From: Euptelea pleiosperma
Taxonomy: Eukaryota; Streptophyta; Magnoliopsida; Ranunculales; Eupteleaceae
Reading direction: 5' to 3'
DNA length: 64,000 nt
NCBI GenBank assembly: GCA_035048495.1
Contig: CM068551.1
Location: 13,704,248 to 13,768,247 of the forward strand
Position 1 is the stretch's first letter; each line of letters opens with the position of its first letter. Positions 57,591 through 64,000 of the stretch are shown in pieces. A model generated the notes under the pieces. The model was given only the letters and a program-made list of their open reading frames with translations. It was not told the DNA's origin and searched no databases. Both the position numbers and the translations under genes were made by a program.

Positions 57591-57806
57591 GCCTCAGTCC
57601 AATCGATTGGACTCTACAGACCAATCGATCGGGCATCTCCAATCGATTGGAGAGTACGGCCCAATCGATTGGCTTTGCTCAAATTGATTGGCCACTTAAT
57701 CCAACCGATTGGATAGTGCGGCGTTCATTTTTATAAAACCCAAAATGGGTCATTTTCAACCCCAATTGATCCGATCGCCTTCCAGATTTCTCCCAATCGA
57801 TCGCAG
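57590..57806 (+). repeat. Second cluster of CCAATCGATTGG-type motifs
   Basis: About eight motifs with spacing 20-40 bp (for example 57600, 57641, 57660), upstream of a TATA-like TTTATAAAAC at 57730 and of the ORF at 57951. It resembles the array in the LTR pair at 52290-53560 but not its flanks. Confidence 0.6.
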
Positions 57807-57950
57807 GTGCTCGATCTACTGTTCCCATACTGTTTTGTGGAGTGATTCTTTCGATTTCTTCGATTTTCTACTTCATCTTCTTTGTTAGAATTTAAGGATT
57901 TTCGGATGAAAATGAAGATTTTTTGGTATTTTCTCTCTTTTCTAGTTCTT

Positions 57951-58451
57951 ATGGCGACAAATCCTCATCGTCGAAGACCAATTGTGGTCTCAGAAGAGGA
58001 CAGTGGCGATGATGAACCTCTTGTGCAAATAACTCAATCTCGTGCAAAACGAGGTGGTCAGCTTGGTGGTTCGCGGCATTCCGAGCGGGGTGAATCATCT
58101 AGAGACTCTAGAAGAGCTCGTTCCCAAGGTCGTTCCGGTCATACCGAGATTCCTTCGGTAAGTGCTCCCATTTCTCCATTTATTTCCAATTCTGCTAAAG
58201 ATCGCTTTGAGCATTTCACTGGTCGCAAATTCACTACTGAGAGGGTAGTTGAATTTGACACTATTTTGGGGTCTGAGGTTCATTCTATTTTCCTATCTCG
58301 TGGTTGGATCCCTGTTACTCGGTTGAACATCCTTTTTTACCCCATACAATATATGGAAAAGAATCATTCAACCACAAGGACCGTTGGTTCACATGCTCTT
58401 GAAGACCAAATATCTGGGAAAGATTACGAACATCATCTATGGTCTTCATGA
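57951..58451 (+). CDS. Transposon-type ORF, function unknown
   Basis: 166 codons from ATG 57951. The start is chosen because the frame upstream is a T-rich leader. The first half is charged and disordered (EEDSGDDEP, SRRARSQGRSG); the second half has PFISNSAKDRFEHF and SIFLSRGWIPV, similar in kind to the plant transposon-protein domain found beside gag in many plant LTR elements (recognised by pattern only). The frame ends soon after, so it is probably truncated. An ATG further upstream (57906) would add 15 hydrophobic residues. Confidence 0.5.
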   Translation: MATNPHRRRPIVVSEEDSGDDEPLVQITQSRAKRGGQLGGSRHSERGESSRDSRRARSQGRSGHTEIPSVSAPISPFISNSAKDRFEHFTGRKFTTERVVEFDTILGSEVHSIFLSRGWIPVTRLNILFYPIQYMEKNHSTTRTVGSHALEDQISGKDYEHHLWSS

Positions 58452-59779
58452 TCCTGCAAAACAGAAACTGGTTAGATATTGCCACAATTTTTACTACTCA
58501 CAATAGCAGTAATAGGAAAGAAAAATCTATAACAACGCCAATTACAAGTTTACAACACACACAAACATGAGATGTAGTTTGCAAAGAATCCGTTGAAGGT
58601 GTGGTAAGGAGTCTTAGGCTTATATGTTGAAGTGTCACACTCTATCACTTAAGAAGTTGATCAGATATGATTTGAGTTTGCAATTATGAGAGACTAGTTT
58701 TTTCTTAGGGTCTTCGTTTTATTCTGGTTTTATGTTTAGTCACTCGATGCGGTAGGTTTTTTCTGATCAGTTGCAGTAAGATCTATTGGTATCTTTTTTT
58801 TTTTTTTTTTTTTTTTGAGGTGGGGGAGTCATCCAAAGAAATCGCAGCTTGAAGCCACGCATAGAGGGACCCCGTCCCTTATGGTATGAGATGATAGGGT
58901 TTTTTTGCCTTAGCGGCTATTGTGCTACCATATTACAAGCCCTAGGAGTATAAAGTAAACAAAAGGACACGAACAAGCTTGCAAGTAGGGGTGTCAATCT
59001 GGCGCCCGGCCCTACCCTACCCTTTGAAAGCCCTAAAAATAGGCTTTTTTTCTTTTTTCTAAATTTCTAGCCCTTAGGGCCGGGCCCAAATATGTAAGGC
59101 ACTTCTAATTAAGGGCCGGGAAGGGGGCTCGGCCCTACCCGGCACTTAGCAAATCATCTTTGTTTTATTTATTTTTTAACTTTATATTCCATAAAACAAT
59201 GCACCATATTATTCAAAAGTATACTAAGTTATTTTTTAAATGAAAAAATTGGTTGTTCCAAGGTCGTATGTCGTTGGACACTTAAACAACTGTTAATGAG
59301 AGTTCCAAGTTACTTACAGAATCAAACCCTTTTTGAAAAGCAAAACATACAAAAGAAAGGGGGAAAATCGGTTGGCATAGTCTCCCAATTCCTTAGGTAT
59401 ACATGTCATGACGTATTGGTGTTGGACACTACAATTATCCTTAAAAAGATATAATTTTGGGCATTTTCTAAATGATTGAGCCATTCCAAAATTATGAACT
59501 GTCCAAAATTGTTCCTATTTTAAAAATTTATGAATGGTTAAAAATCGTTTCAAAATGATTTTTTTCTAGTGTAAATTTATAATATATAATTTATTTTATC
59601 AAAGTTTTTAAAAAGACTAAGGTTTTATTTTCAAACCTTAACAGTTCACCATTGTAACGAAAAAATTATGATCATTTATAGAAAAATCTACATAGATTAA
59701 ACCGAAGATGTTACAAACCCCGCCATTTCTCTTCTCTCTCTCTCTCCACATGGTATTTTTTGTAGCAGACTTCAAGTCT
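58452..59779. other. No gene seen
   Basis: A poly(T) run at 58796-58816, GC-rich tracts at 58995-59150 with GGCCGGGCCC/GGGCCGGG and a start AGGGGTGTCAATCTGG that looks like an old transposon piece, and AT-rich sequence. No domain and no RNA gene. Confidence 0.4.
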
Positions 59780-59879
59780 TGTACCACTTGACCTTTTCTC
59801 TCTCTCTACAAATTGGATTTTAGGACCCGTGTACCACTTGACCTTTTCTCTCTCTCTACAAATTGGATTTTAGGACCCG
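59780..59879 (+). repeat. Perfect 50-bp tandem duplication
   Basis: 59780-59829 and 59830-59879 are the same unit (TGTACCACTTGACC ... GGATTTTAGGACCCG). The overlapping ORFs 59813-60031 and 59863-60117 arise from it. Confidence 0.9.
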
Positions 59880-59884
59880 AGTTG

Positions 59885-60090
59885 GCATTACTGTCCGCAG
59901 GGAGCCCTCTAGAAAATGCCACATGGCACATTCTCTCTGGCCCACCGAATCTTGGTGTTTGGTTCACCTCTTGGGGACCGTACATACCAAAAATCAGCTT
60001 AACGTTAGATTTGAGCATTTCAATGGGGTGATTTCTGACCGTTGGATCCACAAGGTCAGTAGTCCCAAAAGAGTACTACACGATCCCCCA
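59885..60090. mobile_element. Diverged M1-like half element
   Basis: GCCACATGGCACATTCTC, GTACATACCAAAAATCAGCTT, and TGATTTCTGACCGTTGGATC follow the order of an M1 left arm; no right arm. Confidence 0.4.
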
Positions 60091-60110
60091 TTAAATTGCT
60101 TAAGGAAAAA

Positions 60111-60500
60111 GATGTAACAAGGTATGCCTGAAACTGTTCATTTGCGGAAGCGGCATTTTTGGTAGTCACCGCTGCCATCTGGGCCCACTGACCGCTTGGA
60201 TGTTTATCTCACCCCTTGGTGGATATACATACCAAAAATCACCTTGATTGGTAATCTATAACTATTAGATTTTAACACTTTTTAGCACCATTTAAGGCGT
60301 TCTTATAGCCGTTGAATACAACCATCTTTTGAGTACTAAAACCAACGGCTAAAAATCATTAAACAAGCTGATTTTTTTTATGAATGTCTATTAAAGGGTG
60401 GGCTAAACATCCATGCGGTCAGTGGGCCCAGATGGCAGTGGTGACTACCAAAAATGCCGCTTCCGCAAATGAAAAGATCTCAGGTATACCTTGTTACATC
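60111..60500. mobile_element. MITE family M2, complete copy
   Basis: 390 bp with inverted ends GATGTAACAAGGTATGCCTG and AGGTATACCTTGTTACATC. Arms pair through CCATCTGGGCCCACTGACC and ACCTTGATTGG/CAAGCTGATTT-like stretches, with an AGTACTAAAACCAACGGCTA centre. This defines the family. Confidence 0.8.
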
Positions 60501-60575
60501 ACGACCCATTGCTCAAATCCAACTGCTAAAAGTAACCAACTAAAATGATTTCTGTCGTATAGGTCCACCCAGAGG

Positions 60576-60953
60576 AATAAAACTTTGATGACAGGTCCCT
60601 GTCATCAAGGCCGATGACAGGGTACAATATGAGCCATATGGAACATTTTTAGAGGACTCTAACCGTATAGATGTTTGTCCAATCATTAGATGGACCTACA
60701 AACAAAAAATCAGCCAGATTAGTGATTTCTAGGCGTTGGATTGGAATTGTTTTCATGATTTGATTTTAACCGTGGGAAATTTGAGAATTATTGACCATTA
60801 TTTGAGGTAAAAAGATCCAAAGGTTTGAAATCACAAATCAAGCTGATTTTTTGTTTGTAGGTCCATATAGGGATTGGAAAAACATCCATACGGTCGGAGT
60901 CCTCTAAGAGTATGCCACGTGGCTCCTTTTGCACCCTATCATCAAAGTCTTAC
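60576..60953. mobile_element. MITE family M1, complete copy
   Basis: 378 bp, ends AATAAAACTTTGATGACAGG and the reverse of CTATCATCAAAGTCTTACT, flanked by TCCACCCAGAGG at 60564-60575 and 60954-60965. Subterminal sequence is the same as in the copy at 3722. Confidence 0.8.
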
Positions 60954-61167
60954 TCCACCCAGAGGTGAACCAGTGGGCCAAAAGAGTTTGCCACGTGGCA
61001 TTTTTGAAGGGGCAGTTAACACAGGCTCGAGTCATGGTTCTTTTTTTACTATTTGTCGGAACAATTGGTCCAGTCCTTGCAGAACTTTCATTAGATAGAT
61101 GATCCAAGACCCTAACTAAAAAATAATATAAAACATTTATCCAAGACGTCATTGATTATGTGACAGA

Positions 61168-61432
61168 CTAGTAGGTGGCCCGTGCCCACGGTACTCCTCG
61201 GCAAAGCGTTTGCCAAAATTGGGTGTGAGTGGTTGAGATCCATAGTTTATTTGGGGGATAAGATCTCGGCCATCCTTTGTGAAGCCGATAAGAGGGATAT
61301 AAGTGGGGAGACAATTTCCCTGTTAAATTAATCCAACCATCTAAATTTTATTTTATGTAAGGGTTGATAAGGGCCCTTGGATATATGAAGCCTATAAGAG
61401 GGGGAGACAACTTCCCTGTTTTGTTATATAGA
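61168..61432 (-). mobile_element. Helitron-like element, 265 bp
   Basis: Minus strand TCTATATAAC start at 61432, GTACCGTGGGCACGGGCC hairpin region and CTAG end at 61168, inserted in an A/T dinucleotide. An internally deleted form of the 430-bp element. Confidence 0.65.
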
Positions 61433-61639
61433 TAGGCTCACCCAAGTTTTGGTTTTTCGAAAAATAGTTGCAACATTGAACCGGTTCTCTATACTCTGAA
61501 CTGGGATAAGATATCCAAGCAGGCCCTAATTATATATAGTTTCAGTTCTAGTTTTGCTACAATGCCCTGTATGATTACCTTGGAAAATATTTTAGAGACT
61601 ATTTTTTTCCCATAAACGTCCATAAAATTTTTCTAGAAA

Positions 61640-62002
61640 AATTTCCTCTAATCACGTACTGGGCTGAAGTCCATTTTCAAGCCTAAAAAAGTTCTCGTCT
61701 GGAATAAAATCTGCAAACTAATCAACGAGCTATTGCGTTTGTTAGAAACTCTATTATTTAGGAATAGACTTATAGCAGTAACCAAACATCCCCTCATATT
61801 GCATTCTTTTGAATGTATAAATTGTGGGCCACGATTATGACTTCAGCTTGCATGTAAAATGTAGTTTATTCAACAATTCATGAAAATGTTGGGTCTATCT
61901 CTACGCTGAAGCTTATTGCCCAAGCAAGAACGACCCAATTGATCAGTGTAAATGAACTTAATAGCTAGCTAGGATAGAAACCCATTCATATTTGATCTTA
62001 AC
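61640..62002 (+). promoter_or_regulatory. Promoter region of the fourth GST; TATA box mutated
   Basis: Matches 8580-8700 and the core promoter of the other copies (GCTTATTGCCCAAGCAAGAA). The TATA position reads TGTAAAT (61947-61953) instead of TATAAAT. Confidence 0.6.
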
Positions 62003-62795
62003 ATGGAAGAAGTGAAGCTGTTTGGAGCATGGCGCGCCTAGTCCTTTTAGCTACAGAATCATATTGGCTCTCAAACTGAAGGGTGTAAACTACGAATACG
62101 TCGCCCAGGATCTCTCCAACAAGAGTACCTTGCTCTTACAGTATAACCCAGTCTACAAGAAGATCCCTGTTCTTGTTCATCAGGGGAAACCGATCGCTGA
62201 GTCCGCCGTTATCCTTGAATACATTGAAGAGACATGGTCGGAGATTCCGTTGCTTCCAAAAGATCCTTACGAAAAAGCCGTAGCTCGATTTTGGATTAAA
62301 TATGGAGATGAAAAGGTGATTACATCTAACTAATTCTATATCTGCATTTTAATTACTTTCGCACATCTTTTGGCATTGGTTCGAAAAATTTCAAACAATA
62401 TTTTTTTCTAAGATCAGATGTTTCTTGTTATGCAGTACCCTTCTTTTCTTGCGTTTTATCGGACTGTTGGCGAAGAACATGAGAAGGCAATAAAAGATAG
62501 TTTGGAAGCTCTGAGAGTCTTGGAAGAGCATGGGCTAGGGGAGAAAAAGTTCTTTGGCGGGGATGCATTCGGATTAGTGGACATAGCCTTTGGATGGTTG
62601 GCTCATTGGCTGGAAATGGTGGAAGAAATAGTAGGCATAAAATTGGTGGAAGCTCAAACTTTCCCTCATTTGCATGAATGGATAGAGAATTTTAAGGAAA
62701 TACCCATAATCAAAGAGAACCTTCCTGATCGTGATGAGGCATTGGCCTTTGACAAATGTTACAGGGAGAAGTTTATTGCATCTTCTGCGTCATAA
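62003..62795 (+). pseudogene. GSTU: Tau-class glutathione S-transferase with a 4-bp frameshift
   Basis: Exon 1 62003-62315 and exon 2 62418-62795 (donor AAG|GTGATT, acceptor GATCAG|ATG) match the intact gene. After [10 protein letters not shown] four extra bases of GCGC type give GGCGCGCC (62031-62038) and shift the frame into a stop after two codons. Behind the insert the frame is open to the end: [21 protein letters not shown] pair, FFGGDAFGLVD, 125 codons in exon 2. Without the insert the product would be 228 aa. It is more diverged from the other copies than they are from each other. A TTG at 62022 in the later frame is not a credible start. The promoter's TATA box is also mutated, which supports a pseudogene. 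Confidence 0.87.
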
Positions 62796-62903
62796 TTATT
62801 ATGGCATATATCATACTGTTGCATGAGTTATGTGTACTTTTCTTTTTTTTAAGGTTTTACCAAGTCTTAAGAATAAAAATTCCATATGCTTTACCATCAT
62901 TTA

Positions 62904-63597
62904 TCTATATAACAAAACATGGAAGTTGTCTCCCCACTTATACCCCTCTTATATGTTTCAACAAAGAAGGGCCGAGATCTTATCCCCTAAATGGATAGTG
63001 GATCTCAGCCACTCACACCTGATTTTGGCAAATGCTTTGACGTGGAGTGTCGAGTGCATGGGCCACCCATTTTCAATATAACAAATGATTGTGGTTTTCT
63101 TATACCCCCTCTTATCTTATATGGCTTCAATAATGAGTGGCTGAGATCCACTATGCTTCATATCGATGGCTGAGATTAATTCCCACCCGATTTTGACAAA
63201 CACTTTGTCAGAAATTGCTGCGGGCAAGGGCCACCCACGCATATAACAAGACAACTCAGTTGTATTCTCTTATCTTATCCATCCATCTAATGTGGACGGT
63301 TAGATAAAGAGTAGTTGAGATCAAATCCATCGATTTAATGTGGACGGCTAGATTTCAGCCACTCAATCCGCCTCATTTGACTTCAATTTATTCAAAATTT
63401 GAATTTCAACACCGTTATTTTTTGTTATTTCTGTTATTTTCCCATTTCTCCTTCTGTGCGTTACAATCCGTTATAACAGCTGTTATAATGGAAAAAATGG
63501 TAACGCCCTAGTCTGTTATACCGTTTGAGTGCCGAAGGCACCCAATTTTTGCAAGTGCTTTTGTCGGAGAGTGCCATGGGCACGGGCCATTTACTAG
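62904..63597 (+). mobile_element. Helitron-family cluster with AACGG-rich interior
   Basis: TCTATATAACAAAACATGG start; after a worn internal terminus near 63070 it continues through the AACGG part (63450-63530) and ends with GTGCCATGGGCACGGGCC hairpin region and CTAG at 63594-63597. Short ORFs 62830-63173 are shadows. Confidence 0.6.
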
Positions 63598-64000
63598 TCT
63601 ATATAACAAAACACAGCGGTTGTCTCCCCCTCTTATAGGCTTCATATATCCAAGGGCCCATATCAACCCTTACATAAAAGAAAATTTAGACGGTTGGATT
63701 AATTTAACAGGGAAATTGTCTCCCCACTTATACCCTTCTTATCAGCCTCACAAATGATGGCCAAGATCTTATCCCCCAACTGGACTATGGATCTCAACCA
63801 CTCACACCCAATTTTGGGAAATGCTTTGTAGGGGAGTGCCGAGGGCACGGGCCACGGGCCACCAACTATACATTTGTATAACAAAACAGAGTACTCACTT
63901 ATCCCCTTTCTTAACGGCTTCAAAAAGGATGGCCGAGATCTTATCACCCCAAATGGATGGTGTATCTAAGCCACTCACACCCGATTTTGGCAAACGCTTT
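63598..64000 (+). mobile_element. 430-bp type Helitron, cut by the window end
   Basis: TCTATATAACAAAACACAG start directly follows the CTAG of the preceding element. It contains CCAAGGGCCCATATC and the two CACTTATACCC / CTTATCCCC modules in the order of the elements at 5082 and 6541. Minus ORF 63699-63947 is a shadow. Confidence 0.65.

Noticed and set aside
57882..57950. Upstream extension of the transposon-type ORF with a hydrophobic, signal-peptide-like start
   Set aside because: The longer frame begins at TTG; the ATG at 57906 is possible but the charged body starting at 57951 fits better. Left as an alternative.
62022..62333. Alternative TTG start giving an open exon 1 for the last GST
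   Set aside because: TTG initiation in this context is not credible in a plant nuclear gene; comparison with the intact copy shows a 4-bp insertion.

Overview
The window is nuclear DNA of a flowering plant. It holds tau-class glutathione S-transferase (GSTU) genes with the family's single intron, an ankyrin/PGG-domain gene, and dense plant transposable elements: Ty1/copia, Ty3/gypsy, Helitron, Mutator-, hAT- and Harbinger-type MITEs, and a SINE. There are no bacterial signals. The genus cannot be told from the sequence. Almost all of the DNA is AT-rich repeat, and only one gene (the GST at 39629-40386) reads as fully intact.

The backbone is a tandem segmental duplication built around GSTU genes. 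Four GST copies lie on the + strand: 9176-9979 (one nonsense codon, altered splice acceptor), 39629-40386 (intact, 227 aa), 49435-49511 (5' fragment cut off by a gypsy element) and 62003-62795 (4-bp frameshift). Each copy is followed by related DNA. The tail of a further unit, whose GST lies left of the window, fills 314-6100. The units at 8985-29400 and 39050-49120 align over long stretches, and a pair of head-to-tail Helitrons (5026-5513, 27742-28329, 47926-48511) sits at the same place in three units, so it is older than the duplication.

Insertions that differ between units can be dated by comparing paralogues. A 5.2-kb copia element (22476-27699, 5-bp target duplication) has an empty site at 47870-47895. 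A Mutator-type foldback (3722-4125) has an empty site at 47100. A foldback at 657-1008 has one at 46870. A hAT MITE in the promoter of the first GST (8811-8981) is absent from the second. About 6.2 kb with the ankyrin gene (10462-16730) is present in one unit only, and a ~130-bp block (18231-18363 against 43340-43475) is inverted between units.

The ankyrin/PGG gene runs on the minus strand from about 14829 down to 10479. Its three 3' exons are open, but the ankyrin exon has a frameshift and is cut at its 5' side by a CT/AG foldback.

From 49512 to 58451 lies nested retrotransposon debris: the minus-strand end of a gypsy integrase plus LTR, then a copia-type element with a tandem LTR pair rich in the palindrome CCAATCGATTGG, a primer binding site and a broken gag, and a separate transposon-type ORF. 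Other notable features are a Harbinger-like element (1230-3681) carrying a piece of a GLUTAMINE DUMPER gene, and a possible 5.5-kb Helitron (32800-38349) holding a 5'UTR-like exon.
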